This document shows, in pieces, positions 24,692-33,900 of a DNA stretch of 64,000 bases (positions are counted from its first letter, which is position 1; every line of letters begins with the position of its first letter). The notes under the pieces are model-generated. The model saw only the letters and a list, made by a program, of their open reading frames with translations, was not told where the DNA came from and did not search any database. A program made the translations under genes and the position numbers. Source of the DNA: CALBTQ01 sp036725605 (GTDB lineage: Bacteria > Lernaellota > Lernaellaia > Lernaellales > Lernaellaceae); assembly GCA_036725605.1 (NCBI GenBank), contig DAIMDW010000002.1:62001-126000 (forward strand), read 5' to 3'.

Positions 24692-26800
24692 ATGAACAAG
24701 CGTGGTTTGATCCTGGCGATGGCGAGCATGCTGATCCTGGCGATCGGCGTCTCGGGGGCGGCGGCGGAATATCTGGTCGGCCTGACCCACGGCACCGACA
24801 AACATCGACCCGAGTGGTCGTTCGATGCGCAGAGCACCTACCGCATCAGCGCGGCGCAAAACGAATGGGAACCGTTCCAGGTGTTCATCTGGGACGACAG
24901 CGGCGTGGAGAACGTCGACGTAAGCGTCACGGAATTCACCGGTCCCGGCGATCCGATCGAGCGGGTCGAGCTGTATCGCGTCCATTACGTTCACGTCGAC
25001 GAGGACAAAGTCAGCCAGAAACCGATGGTGGTTGAGCACGCCGGTTGGTGGCCCGACGGTCTGGTGCCGTTCGTCGATCACTTCGTGTACGAAGTGCGCG
25101 ACGGCGCGCCGTTCGACGTGCAGGCCGAATTCACGCAGGCCGTGTTCGTCGACGTGTACGTTCCGGAAGATCAAACGCCCGGCGAGTACAGCGCCACGGT
25201 GACCGTCACCGCCGACGGCCGCGCCACGTGGACCGGCACGATCACCCTGACGGTCTGGGATTTCGCGCTGCCCAACGGCATGTCGATCCAGAGTCAGTAC
25301 CAGTACAGCCGCTCCATCTGCACCTATCATCAGACGCACGGCAACGCGACCGACTGCGATCCGATTCACGAGCGCTACTTCGAGGAATACGCGCTGCACC
25401 GCATGAGTCCCTATAGCTGGATCACCGGCAATCCGCCGACCGTATACAACCCGGAAACCAAGGCGCTGGAAATCGACTGGACGGAGTGGGACGCCTACCA
25501 CGGCCCGTACCTGGACGGCACGTTCTTCAAACCCGGTTACGAGTTCCAGACGATCAAGATCCCGCGCAGCTACGGCAACGTGCCCGAGGGGCTGACGCAG
25601 GACGAATGGAACATCATGAACTGGGCCGCCTGGGCCGAGCACTTCAAAGAAAAAGGATGGATCGAAAAGGCGTGGTGCTATCTGCCCGACGAACCCACCC
25701 CGGACGAGTATCCGGCGTTGCGTGCCATGGCGGCGAACATTCACACGGCCGACCCGGATCTGCAACCGTTCGTCACCGAACAGTATGAATCGGAATTGGG
25801 AGAGGACATCGATATCTGGTGCCCGGACGAACCGATGTTCTCCGACTCCCTGCCCTGGCTGCCGCGCCCGGAAAAATACGCCGAGCTGCGCGCCGAGGGT
25901 AAAAAAACCTGGTGGTACAACTGCGTGAGCGCGACCATCGGCTTTGACTATGCGAACCACATGGTCGACCAGGAATCGACCTACATGCGCGCGTGGCTGT
26001 GGCTGACGCGCCGCTACGGCTTCACCGGCATTCTCTTCTGGCGCATCCAGTACCTGTGGGACCGCCAGGACGTGTGGGAAAACATGTACGCCGAAAAGTT
26101 CTACTGCCAGGGCGACGGCACGCTGTACTACCCCGGCACGCCCGACAAGATCGGCGGCGAAACCGACATTCCGATCCCCTCGTTGCGCATCAAGTACCTG
26201 CGCGAGGCGATGGAGGATTACGAGTACTTCCACATCCTGGACGAAATGGGCGAAGAGGACTGGGTGGACGACGTGACGCGGACCGTCGCACCCAAGACTT
26301 TCCAGTGGGAGCACGACTGGGCCAAGCTGCTCGACTGGCGCCGCAAGGTGGCGGAGAAGATTCTGGGCACGCTCGATGAGGTCGCGCCCGCGCCGCCGAC
26401 CGCGCTGAGCGCCGAGGGACAGGTCGAGTCGATCGAGGTGAGTTGGACCGCGCCGGCCGACGGTGATCTGGCCGGATATGAAGTGTGGTACGCGATTCAA
26501 ACCGGCGACGAATACTTCGGCGGCTCGCTCGGCGCCGACGCCACCAGCGCGGTGTTGGTCGGGTTGATGCCCGGTCGCGAACACACGATCTGGATTCAAT
26601 CCTTCGACACCAACGGCAATCACTCGGTCGACAGCGCCTCGGTCACCGCGACGCCGCAGGCCGACGAGACGGCCGATGACGACGACACCGACGACGACAA
26701 AGACTCGTCCCACAACGCCGTGCGGCTGGAGAGCAAATCGTCCGACGACAAGAAAAACGCGGACGACGACGAGGTCAACTACGGCGGGTGCGGCTGGTAA
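24692..26800 (+). CDS. Exported GH123/DUF4091-like protein with FN3 domain and Asp-rich C-terminus
   Basis: The ATG at 24692 has GAAGAGGAAG upstream and gives 702 residues with a signal peptide ending VSGAAA. A beta-sandwich region (about 25-205) precedes a TIM barrel with LPDEP (D333-E334), the catalytic Asp-Glu pair used by GH123 enzymes. It ends with the family's C-terminal block around YYPGTPDKIGG and LRIKYLREAMEDYEYFHIL. An FN3 domain follows (about 575-660), then an Asp/Lys/Ser-rich tail ending NYGGCGW. Characterised GH123 members cleave N-acetyl-beta-galactosaminides with substrate assistance. That makes an amino-sugar substrate plausible next to the exopolysaccharide operon. Confidence 0.78.
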   Translation: MNKRGLILAMASMLILAIGVSGAAAEYLVGLTHGTDKHRPEWSFDAQSTYRISAAQNEWEPFQVFIWDDSGVENVDVSVTEFTGPGDPIERVELYRVHYVHVDEDKVSQKPMVVEHAGWWPDGLVPFVDHFVYEVRDGAPFDVQAEFTQAVFVDVYVPEDQTPGEYSATVTVTADGRATWTGTITLTVWDFALPNGMSIQSQYQYSRSICTYHQTHGNATDCDPIHERYFEEYALHRMSPYSWITGNPPTVYNPETKALEIDWTEWDAYHGPYLDGTFFKPGYEFQTIKIPRSYGNVPEGLTQDEWNIMNWAAWAEHFKEKGWIEKAWCYLPDEPTPDEYPALRAMAANIHTADPDLQPFVTEQYESELGEDIDIWCPDEPMFSDSLPWLPRPEKYAELRAEGKKTWWYNCVSATIGFDYANHMVDQESTYMRAWLWLTRRYGFTGILFWRIQYLWDRQDVWENMYAEKFYCQGDGTLYYPGTPDKIGGETDIPIPSLRIKYLREAMEDYEYFHILDEMGEEDWVDDVTRTVAPKTFQWEHDWAKLLDWRRKVAEKILGTLDEVAPAPPTALSAEGQVESIEVSWTAPADGDLAGYEVWYAIQTGDEYFGGSLGADATSAVLVGLMPGREHTIWIQSFDTNGNHSVDSASVTATPQADETADDDDTDDDKDSSHNAVRLESKSSDDKKNADDDEVNYGGCGW

Positions 26801-26820
26801 ACGACGTAACAGTCAGCCAC

Positions 26821-26853
26821 AAGCGGTCGCCATTGCGGCGGCCGCTTTTTTTT
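26821..26853 (+). terminator. Rho-independent terminator after the DUF4091 gene
   Basis: AAGCGGTCGCC (26821-26831) pairs with GGCGGCCGCTT (26837-26847) with one G-U pair, then eight T's. It lies between convergent genes. Confidence 0.88.
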
Positions 26854-28120
26854 AATCGGCGACGGGCAGCACGACCAGATCGTCGAGTTGCTCCAGGGCG
26901 TTCATTTGGCCGGCCGTCAATAGAGTGTGGCATTCGCCGTTCAGGCAATAACGAAACACACCATAGTCGGCATACATGTAGTTGGCGTCATAATAATAGC
27001 CGACGTACCAGTATTCGCCGTCGGCCATGGCGCGGATCTTTTGGATTCTGCCGTTAAAACTGATTTCCGGCACAGTGTTCCAGGTTCCATGGTCGTACTT
27101 GATCATAAAGGCGGACAACACGCCGAACGGCAGGCTTTTGAGGCCGGCCAGGTAGGCGCATTGATCGCCATAGAGGGAAACGGCGTTCAGACCTTCGGTG
27201 CTTGCAGGCAAGACCTGCTCCGGCACCGACATCAGTTCCCATTGCTCGCCGTTGTAACCGAACAGGGCGGCGTAGCTGAAGGGCGGGTCCATGAAGATGC
27301 CGGCGGCCATGGCGAAATCGGAGGCGTAATAGTCAATATCCAGCAACATATGGGAATCGCCGGACCCGACGACACTCGCGGGAACCCAACTTCCGGATGC
27401 CGGATCATAATAGGCGGTAAAGGTGATCGTGGGCAGGAAGCCTATGTGGCCCAGCACCCAAAACCGTTGACCATCGAAGGACAACTTATTCACCGTGCCT
27501 TCGGGTAAAGCGGACGTGTCGGTCAACTCCCACCCGCTTCCCGTATTCCGGTATAAATAGGGGAGAAAATCGGAGTAACCTTCCGCCAACACCCAATCGA
27601 CACTCGGGGTGGACAGCACATCGCGGAAAAGCGGGTCGGCGGGCGCCGCGGGAAACTCCGTGGCGTTGCGCCAGGACGCGCCGTCGTACACCAGCAAATC
27701 GAGAAAGGACGCGGCCAATCCGTGTGTGGGGGAAGCCAGGGAAATTTTATCGATCGTGTCCAACCCGGCGGGCGTTTGCTCCACGGACACTTCACCGGCG
27801 TAGTAATGCAGAATCACGCCGTCCCGTTTGCTTTTGCCGGAAGCCCAAACGTGAACATCCTGCGGTGCAAAAATCGTGTCGTCATCATCGTCGAGCGTAT
27901 CGTCATCGTCCGTATCGTCGTCGAACGAGTCATCGTCTTGCGTGTCGTCATCCGGCGCGGCATCGTCATCGGTGAGCAGATCGTCATCGGGCGCGGAATC
28001 GTCGTCGACGATCATGTCGTCGTCGGCCGCATCGTTATCGTCATCATCGGAATGGCCGTCACACCCGGCGTTCGCGCAAACCGAAACAATGATTATTAAG
28101 ATATAATAAAACAGTCGCAT
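26852..28120 (-). CDS. Asp-rich linker lipoprotein, paralog 1 of 3 (propeller-like)
   Basis: I start at the ATG at 28118-28120, giving 422 residues. The lipoprotein signal ends ANAGC (Cys20), followed by about 60 residues dominated by Asp with repeats like DDDSAPDDD. The rest is rich in aromatic short strands, with recurring G.W/Y...L.YDG patterns that suggest a beta-propeller or similar repeat fold. The end reads LEQLDDLVVLPVAD and is nearly shared with the next gene upstream. Three homologous genes lie head to tail on this strand (26852-30751). No enzymatic motif is visible; a surface-exposed binding role is the most that can be said. Confidence 0.75.
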   Translation of the reverse strand: MRLFYYILIIIVSVCANAGCDGHSDDDDNDAADDDMIVDDDSAPDDDLLTDDDAAPDDDTQDDDSFDDDTDDDDTLDDDDDTIFAPQDVHVWASGKSKRDGVILHYYAGEVSVEQTPAGLDTIDKISLASPTHGLAASFLDLLVYDGASWRNATEFPAAPADPLFRDVLSTPSVDWVLAEGYSDFLPYLYRNTGSGWELTDTSALPEGTVNKLSFDGQRFWVLGHIGFLPTITFTAYYDPASGSWVPASVVGSGDSHMLLDIDYYASDFAMAAGIFMDPPFSYAALFGYNGEQWELMSVPEQVLPASTEGLNAVSLYGDQCAYLAGLKSLPFGVLSAFMIKYDHGTWNTVPEISFNGRIQKIRAMADGEYWYVGYYYDANYMYADYGVFRYCLNGECHTLLTAGQMNALEQLDDLVVLPVAD

Positions 28121-28253
28121 CCGATAATCCCTTTCCTTTATCAAGCATAGTAGTAAGAGAATATCCTATATGCAAGGATCTAATTTTCCGCCGGAACCAA
28201 GGCGTACAATAAAATCTCGATGACATGCATCGAACAGGCCGGCGCAGCCGCTT

Positions 28254-29534
28254 TTATTCGGCGACGGGCAACACGACCAGATCGTTCAATTGCTCCAGAG
28301 CTTCCATCTGTTCGGACGTCAGCAGGTTGTAGCACTCGTGGTCCAGGCAATAGCGAAACACGGCGCGGTCCGGAGAGGTTCCGCTGCCGCCCAAATAATA
28401 ACCGACGTACCAATATTCATCTTCCGCCACGGCCCGCACTTTTTGCACTATACCGTTGAAACTAACCTCGCCGGCCGGGCTCCAGACGCCGTTGTCGTAT
28501 TTCACCATAAAGCAGAAATAGGTGAAGGGGATCATGTGGGCAATGCCGGCGATATAGGCTCTACGGTCGCCGTAAATCGATATCGAAGTGAACAACTCCG
28601 TCGAGGAGGGAATGTATTCGTAGGACAAGGTGACCTTTTGCCAATTATCACCGTTGTAGGCGAAGAGGAATCCTTCGCCCGCCAGGGGCGGATCGCTGGC
28701 CCCGCCGCCGATCAGGCCGAAGTTTGAGCCGAAATAGTCGACATCGCCCAATTCTTGGTACCCACTAACGCTCAGGAAGATTTGTTGCTGAATCCAACTG
28801 TTGGTGGCCGCCTGATAATCGGCCGAATAATTAACCAACGGGGGATAAGCCGTTCCGCCGAACGCATGAACTTGCTCACCGTCATTGGCCAACAATTGCA
28901 CGGGAGCATCCGGCAGGGTCGACGTGTCGGTCCATTCCCAGGCGCCGCCCGAACGGGTGTATATTTCTTTGACGTTCTGGCTGTAATTGTAAATCGAAAC
29001 CCAATCGCCGGACGAGGTCGAGAGAACGTCGCAAAAATACGAATCCTCGGGCAGCGAGGCGAACTGTTCATCGAACTGCCAGGAAGTTCCGTTATAGACC
29101 AGCAAATTCCGGCCGGTCGCGGCCAAGCCGTGCGTCGCGGAGGCCAGGGAAATTCTGTTCACCGGCGGCAGGTTGGCAGGAGTTACGTCCTGCGTCACTT
29201 CACCGTTGGCGTAATGCAGAATTGCGCCCTGATCATAGCCGCCCACGGCCCAGACTTGCACGTTCGTCGGCGCGACGACGGTGTCATCGTCATCATCCTC
29301 CGTATCGTCATCGTCGATCGTGTCATCATCTTCGCCTGTGTCGTCGTCCGTATCGTCATCGATCGTGGAATCGTCGTCACTGATCATATCGTCGTCAGCG
29401 GAAGCATCGTCGTCCGTCGTGTGATCGTCGTCGTCAGCCTGCCCTGAGCCTGTCGAAGGGTCATCGTCGCCGCAAGCGGCGAGCACCAGCGCCAGCAATA
29501 AAACGATTAGCAGATAAATTCTCCATTGTTTCAT
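28254..29534 (-). CDS. Asp-rich linker lipoprotein, paralog 2 of 3
   Basis: This 426-residue protein has a lipobox ending VLAAC, an Asp-rich linker and a C-terminal domain clearly homologous to paralog 1: LASATHGLAATGRNLLVYNG matches LASPTHGLAASFLDLLVYDG, and EALEQLNDLVVLPVAE matches its end. The linker contains DPSTGSGQA, which is the translation of a dispersed DNA repeat (29442-29460). Only 20 bases separate it from paralog 3, suggesting one transcript; paralog 1 follows after 133 bases. Function unknown. Confidence 0.78.
   Translation of the reverse strand: MKQWRIYLLIVLLLALVLAACGDDDPSTGSGQADDDDHTTDDDASADDDMISDDDSTIDDDTDDDTGEDDDTIDDDDTEDDDDDTVVAPTNVQVWAVGGYDQGAILHYANGEVTQDVTPANLPPVNRISLASATHGLAATGRNLLVYNGTSWQFDEQFASLPEDSYFCDVLSTSSGDWVSIYNYSQNVKEIYTRSGGAWEWTDTSTLPDAPVQLLANDGEQVHAFGGTAYPPLVNYSADYQAATNSWIQQQIFLSVSGYQELGDVDYFGSNFGLIGGGASDPPLAGEGFLFAYNGDNWQKVTLSYEYIPSSTELFTSISIYGDRRAYIAGIAHMIPFTYFCFMVKYDNGVWSPAGEVSFNGIVQKVRAVAEDEYWYVGYYLGGSGTSPDRAVFRYCLDHECYNLLTSEQMEALEQLNDLVVLPVAE
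29442..29460 (-). repeat. Dispersed repeat CCCTTCGACAGGCTCAGGG inside a coding linker
   Basis: On the minus strand this 19-mer lies in frame in the Asp-rich linker. The same sequence is a very widespread intergenic repeat core in many bacterial genomes (established knowledge, from memory). Confidence 0.75.
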
Positions 29535-29554
29535 TGCTTATCTCCTATTTCGGT

Positions 29555-30751
29555 TCACTCGGGTGTAAAAACAACGATCTCCTCGAGATACCACCTATCG
29601 GTGGCCAACAGGGGCAACTTCATGTCCTCCCAGTGATCATCGATAAAGCGACTCACAAAACCGGTGCGCCAGCTTTTTTCTCCTTCCATCAAATATCCCA
29701 CGCTCCATAACTGCCCCCGGTCATCGTAAATCAACCGGAGAATTTTATGTCGCAAAAAATCCGCACCGGCCAAGTGTGACCATTGTTGTTGCTCAAATTG
29801 CATGAGAAAGGAGCCTGAAATCTCATTATTGAAGGAGGATGTTCCACCGATCACCATATCGACCCCATCGGAGGCCGCCGCGGTAAAACGCCCAATACTA
29901 TAGGGGAACGTATTTATAATATCGGGCGCCATAATCCACTGACCGTCTTTATATTGAAATGCAACGCGCCAACTCATAGGAGGATCGACGCATCGACCGA
30001 CGGCCACGCCATCGTCGGCAGAGAGAAAGGCCACGTCATATAGAACCACATACGGGGCATTGCAATAAAATTCGTTCTGTTCTTCCCAGCGTTGTTTGTT
30101 TCCATTGAAAAAAACCGAATAGTCCGAATAGTAAAACGTTCCTCCCGATGAACCGAGGCCGTAAACCATATTTCGGCTTGCGCGCAAGGAGTAAATTTCC
30201 CCTGAGCGCAGCAACGACGTATCGCTGCTTTCCCATCCATTGTCGCGACGAACCAGGATATTAGGTTTGTTGCTACCGACGTAATTATCGCAGGAAAGCC
30301 ATTCGGCTTCGGCCGTTGCAACGGCCGTTAATGGCGTGCAATAACGGATCAGTTCGTCGAACTCGGCATCGCGTTTCCAGGATTGGCCGTCATAAAAAAG
30401 CACTTTGCCGTCTTCGGTAACGGCCAGCCCTCGCTTACGCGAAGACATGGCCAACGATCGAATGAAAGACGTGCCGTACGGTAGCGTTTCTTCCTTCCAA
30501 TAACCGTTTTTATAGTGCAGTAGAATGCCGTCGTCCAATTCATTGGGACGTCCGCCGCCCACCCAGATTTCGTAATCGTCGGCGGGATCGTTGAACGCGA
30601 TGCCCTCGTTGCCCGTCTCGTCGACGTCGTCGTCGCCGATCATGACATCGTCATCGGTCGCCTTGTCATCATCATTGGAGTTGTGATCGCAGGCGGTAAG
30701 CGCGCAAACGACGGCTATAAGGATAAACACATGGAAAAGCACTGTGCGCAA
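29555..30751 (-). CDS. Asp-rich linker lipoprotein, paralog 3 of 3 (divergent)
   Basis: The 398-residue protein has lipobox CALTAC with Asp at +2 and a shorter Asp-rich linker (about 20 residues). The domain is recognisably related to paralogs 1 and 2: DDGILLHYKNGYWKEETLPYG matches their opening block in trimmed form, and it shares the RKRGLAV..GKVLFYDGQSW element and an end at LEEIVVFTPE. Codon use is less GC-rich than in most of the window, as in its two paralogs. It is the first gene of the putative three-gene set. Function unknown. Confidence 0.75.
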   Translation of the reverse strand: MRTVLFHVFILIAVVCALTACDHNSNDDDKATDDDVMIGDDDVDETGNEGIAFNDPADDYEIWVGGGRPNELDDGILLHYKNGYWKEETLPYGTSFIRSLAMSSRKRGLAVTEDGKVLFYDGQSWKRDAEFDELIRYCTPLTAVATAEAEWLSCDNYVGSNKPNILVRRDNGWESSDTSLLRSGEIYSLRASRNMVYGLGSSGGTFYYSDYSVFFNGNKQRWEEQNEFYCNAPYVVLYDVAFLSADDGVAVGRCVDPPMSWRVAFQYKDGQWIMAPDIINTFPYSIGRFTAAASDGVDMVIGGTSSFNNEISGSFLMQFEQQQWSHLAGADFLRHKILRLIYDDRGQLWSVGYLMEGEKSWRTGFVSRFIDDHWEDMKLPLLATDRWYLEEIVVFTPE

Positions 30752-30876
30752 CGAATAATCCTTTCAGCCCCCGAAATTATGTTAATTGGAGAGTCATTCA
30801 ATTGCAAGGTTTCATTAGCATCTTGACGAAAAAATCGTCGGCCTTCATGCTACGGATCCTTACCAAGGAGCGAACC

Positions 30877-31614
30877 ATGGCGAACTATTTGATAACCGGA
30901 GCATCGTCGGGCATCGGCCAGGCCATGTGCCGTCAGGCCGTGCAGCAGGGCCACACCGTGTACGGCATCGCCCGCCGCGCCGAGGTATTGGCGGAAATGC
31001 AAAACGAGCTGGGCGAGCGCTTCGTGCCCTTCCCCGCCGACGTCAGCGACCATGCGCTGGTCGCCGAGCTGTGCAATAACCTGCCCGCGCTGCCGGACGT
31101 AGCCATCCTCAACGCCGGCGTGGGTATCTTCGACAATCGCCACTCCCTGGATGTCACCGTGCATGAACGGACGTTCGCGGTGAATTATTTTGGCGTGCTC
31201 AATTTCATTCACGAACTGATGCCGCGCTTTCTGGAGCGGGGCCACGGCACGTTCGTCGGCGTGTCCAGTCTGGCGGCGTATCGCGGGATGCCCATGGGCA
31301 TCGCCTATGGCGCCAGCAAGGCGGCTCTTAGCTCCGCACTGGAAAGCATGCGTGTCACCTATCACGGGCGGGGCATTGATTTTCTGACCGTGCACCCCGG
31401 CTTCGTGGACACGCCGATCAACGCGAAAAACACCACGCCGATGCCCTTTTTATGGAAACCCGAAAAAGCCGCCGCGTTCATTTTACGCGGCGTCGCCAAA
31501 CGCAAGCTGAATATCGTTTTTCCCTTGCCGATCCGTCTGGGAATGTTATTTGCGCGCTTTTTACCCGCCGGACTGCACGCGCGGATCATGAAAGCGCCGG
31601 CGAAAAAGCATTAA
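30877..31614 (+). CDS. Short-chain dehydrogenase/reductase
   Basis: The ATG at 30877 follows AAGGAG and gives 245 residues; the frame's upstream extension is unsupported. The NAD(P)-binding TGASSGIG lies at residues 6-13, the structural LNAGVG motif near 85, and the catalytic Ser/Tyr/Lys in VSSLAAYRG...AYGASKAAL. The C-terminal half carries HPGFVDTPI. It is a classical SDR with a hydrophobic C-terminus. The substrate cannot be deduced, and the neighbours give no pathway. Confidence 0.88.
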   Translation: MANYLITGASSGIGQAMCRQAVQQGHTVYGIARRAEVLAEMQNELGERFVPFPADVSDHALVAELCNNLPALPDVAILNAGVGIFDNRHSLDVTVHERTFAVNYFGVLNFIHELMPRFLERGHGTFVGVSSLAAYRGMPMGIAYGASKAALSSALESMRVTYHGRGIDFLTVHPGFVDTPINAKNTTPMPFLWKPEKAAAFILRGVAKRKLNIVFPLPIRLGMLFARFLPAGLHARIMKAPAKKH

Positions 31615-31648
31615 AAATAACCGACACGTTTACGCTTTCACGGCGCAT

Positions 31649-31676
31649 TTGACAATCCTCCGCGTTTTGTTAAATT
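31649..31676 (+). promoter_or_regulatory. Sigma-70-type promoter for the asnA gene
   Basis: TTGACA (31649-31654), a 16-base spacer and TAAATT (31671-31676), 46 bases before the start codon. Confidence 0.65.
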
Positions 31677-31721
31677 CAAAACGCTTTGCAAAATTCGGTC
31701 TTTTTCATCAAGGAGGTTGCT

Positions 31722-32852
31722 ATGACGGATAAGAAAGCGGACCTGGCCGGTCCGGGCATCGGTTCCTATGATGAACTGAAAACGTTGCTCCCGACAGATT
31801 ACGAACCGCTTCTCTCCCATCGGGAGACGATGCAGGCATTGTATGCCGTCAAGCATTACATCGAAGAGAACCTTTGCAAAGAACTCAACCTGATCATGGT
31901 GCGCCCACCCTTGATCGTCGATCGCGACAGCGGAATAAACGATTATCTTGACCGCGACGGTTCGCGCGGGCCGGTGGAATTTTACATTGCCAACGACCAC
32001 GAGCAGAACCCGATCCACGCGCAGATCGTGCAGGCGGCGACGAAATGGAAGCGCCCGGCGCTCAAGCAGTTCGACTGCAAGCCCGGCCAGGGCATCAACA
32101 CCGACATGCTCGCGGTGCGCAAGGATTATTTCCTCGATCACGACCACAGCGCCTACGTCGACCAGTGGGACTGGGAAAAGGTGGTCACGGTGCAGGACCG
32201 CAACCTGGATTATCTGATCGGCACGGTCGAGAAAATCTGGAAGGTGATCAAGGGCGCCGAGGAATTTCTGCTCAACGAATTCCCCAAGCTCAATACCGAC
32301 AAGTATCCGCGCCTGCCCGACGAACTGACCTTCCTGCACGCCGAGGAAATTCTCGACCGCTTCCCGGATTTGCCGCGCAAGCAGCGGGAAACGGCGATCC
32401 TGCAGCAGTTCCCGGCGGTCTTCATCATCGGCATCGGCTGGACGCTCGAAGACGGTTACCCGCATGAGATGCGCGCCGCCGACTACGACGATTGGTGGAC
32501 CGAGACGATCGAGAAAAACGGCAAGATGATGCACGGGCTCAACGGCGACATCCTGGTGTGGAACCCGGTCACCAAACGCCGGCACGAACTGAGTTCGATG
32601 GGCATTCGCGTGACCAAGGAAACGCTGGTCAAGCAATTGGAAGCCACCAATCAGATGCACTTCCTGGAGCTGCCGTACCACAAGATGATCATGAACGACG
32701 AAATTCCGTTGTCCATCGGCGGCGGCATCGGGCAGAGCCGTACGTACATGTACCTGTTGCGCAAAGCCCACTTGGGCGAAGTCAGCACCACCGTCTGGCC
32801 GAAGATCCTGAAGGACATGTGCGCCGAGCGCAAAATCAACGTGCTCGAATAG
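31722..32852 (+). CDS. asnA: Aspartate-ammonia ligase
   Basis: The ATG at 31722 is preceded by AGGAGG; the product has 376 residues, longer than the ~330 of Escherichia coli AsnA. Family blocks are present: LNLIMVRPPLIVDRDSGIND, KWKRPALKQF, GINTDMLAVRKDY, SAYVDQWDWEKVV and the class-II-synthetase-like end SIGGGIGQSRTYMYLLRK. It makes asparagine from aspartate, ammonia and ATP in the cytoplasm. It has its own promoter and terminator, so it is monocistronic. The extra length seems to sit in the middle (about residues 180-235). Confidence 0.93.
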   Translation: MTDKKADLAGPGIGSYDELKTLLPTDYEPLLSHRETMQALYAVKHYIEENLCKELNLIMVRPPLIVDRDSGINDYLDRDGSRGPVEFYIANDHEQNPIHAQIVQAATKWKRPALKQFDCKPGQGINTDMLAVRKDYFLDHDHSAYVDQWDWEKVVTVQDRNLDYLIGTVEKIWKVIKGAEEFLLNEFPKLNTDKYPRLPDELTFLHAEEILDRFPDLPRKQRETAILQQFPAVFIIGIGWTLEDGYPHEMRAADYDDWWTETIEKNGKMMHGLNGDILVWNPVTKRRHELSSMGIRVTKETLVKQLEATNQMHFLELPYHKMIMNDEIPLSIGGGIGQSRTYMYLLRKAHLGEVSTTVWPKILKDMCAERKINVLE

Positions 32853-32872
32853 ACCGCGTCAGCGCAAACACG

Positions 32873-32907
32873 ACGGACGGAAGACCGGTTGTTTTCCGTC
32901 CGTTTTT
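32873..32907 (+). terminator. Rho-independent terminator after asnA
   Basis: A perfect 10-bp stem (ACGGACGGAA 32873-32882 with TTCCGTCCGT 32894-32903), an 11-base loop and a T-run to 32907. Confidence 0.9.
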
Positions 32908-32932
32908 ATGTGGTCAGGACAATCACCAAGGG

Positions 32933-33856
32933 TCAGTGATCGTCGTCGTCGTCGTCGCTTGTGCCGCAGCCGCAGCATGCGGAGAAATCGTCGCCCATTT
33001 GTTGCAGGATGTTGGCATTGTCGGCGGCGTCTTCCGCGTTCGCTTCGTCGACGTCATCGCCGGCCAATTCGCCGTTTAAGTACTTCTGCACGCCTTCGGA
33101 TTGGCTCATCGCTTCGAGGTAGTTGGCCAGTTCCGCGTCGTTCATATACTGGAATTTTTCCAGCAACGCCTCGCGGTAAGTCGCGTCCAGTTCCGGCAGG
33201 CAATCGAGCAGATCCTGCCGCACCTGGTTGGGCACGTCGGCGAAGGAAATGATGTCCAGCAGATCGATGGCGACTTCGGTGTCGTATTCGAAAAGCTCCT
33301 CTTCCAGAATCGCCGCTTCCTCTGCGTCGAGCGGCTCGCTTTCCTCATCGACAATCGCGGCCACCTCGTCGGCGAAAATCGGTTCATCGTCGGCGGTGAA
33401 CAACGCTTCGTCGACCAGCTCCTGATCCTGGATCGACGCGGCGCGCGACGTGCCGTTGTCGCCCAGCGTCACGGCGGTGCCCAGCACTAGAAAGGCCAGC
33501 AGCGCCGTCGCGCAGGCCGAATGACCCAGCCACTTTTTCAGGCCAACGCGATGCCCGTTGCCGTTGCCGTTGGCACGCAACGACCGGCGCAGGTCGTCGA
33601 TCAAACGCTCGAGCGAATCATCCGGCAGTACCCGCGCTCCGGCCAGCGCCTGCGGGCGGAAGCGTTCGTCCTCCAGACGGTCGACCAGTTCCTTGAGTTC
33701 GGCCCAGAAGGTTTCGTCGTTTTGCTTGTTGCGCAGCGACGCATACAGCGTTTCGATCACGTGTTCCGGACCGGCCCAGGGCGCCGGGGCGCAATTGCGG
33801 GCGCGCAGAAAATTACGTAACTCGATCAGACTGGTGGTCGTTCTTTGATCATCCAT
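32933..33856 (-). CDS. Single-pass membrane protein with CCGCG/Asp tail, paralog B (candidate substrate of adjacent SPASM enzymes)
   Basis: The ATG at 33854-33856 follows GGAGG; length 307. A cytoplasmic N-domain (about 1-105) has conserved LIELRNFLR and LEDERF blocks. A membrane segment follows (KKWLGHSACATALLAFLV region), then an acidic external part with a helical block (VRQDLLDCLPELDATYREAL). The tail reads FSACCGCGTS followed by six Asp and His. It is full-length homologous to the gene at 33901-35028. The N-domain plus single TM recalls anti-sigma-like proteins, but no sigma factor is nearby. The Cys-Gly tail next to radical SAM/SPASM genes makes it a possible modification substrate; this is inference. 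Confidence 0.75.
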   Translation of the reverse strand: MDDQRTTTSLIELRNFLRARNCAPAPWAGPEHVIETLYASLRNKQNDETFWAELKELVDRLEDERFRPQALAGARVLPDDSLERLIDDLRRSLRANGNGNGHRVGLKKWLGHSACATALLAFLVLGTAVTLGDNGTSRAASIQDQELVDEALFTADDEPIFADEVAAIVDEESEPLDAEEAAILEEELFEYDTEVAIDLLDIISFADVPNQVRQDLLDCLPELDATYREALLEKFQYMNDAELANYLEAMSQSEGVQKYLNGELAGDDVDEANAEDAADNANILQQMGDDFSACCGCGTSDDDDDDH

Positions 33857-33900
33857 GGTCCACAATCCTCCAAATTCTCTAAACATTACGACACATCGAC

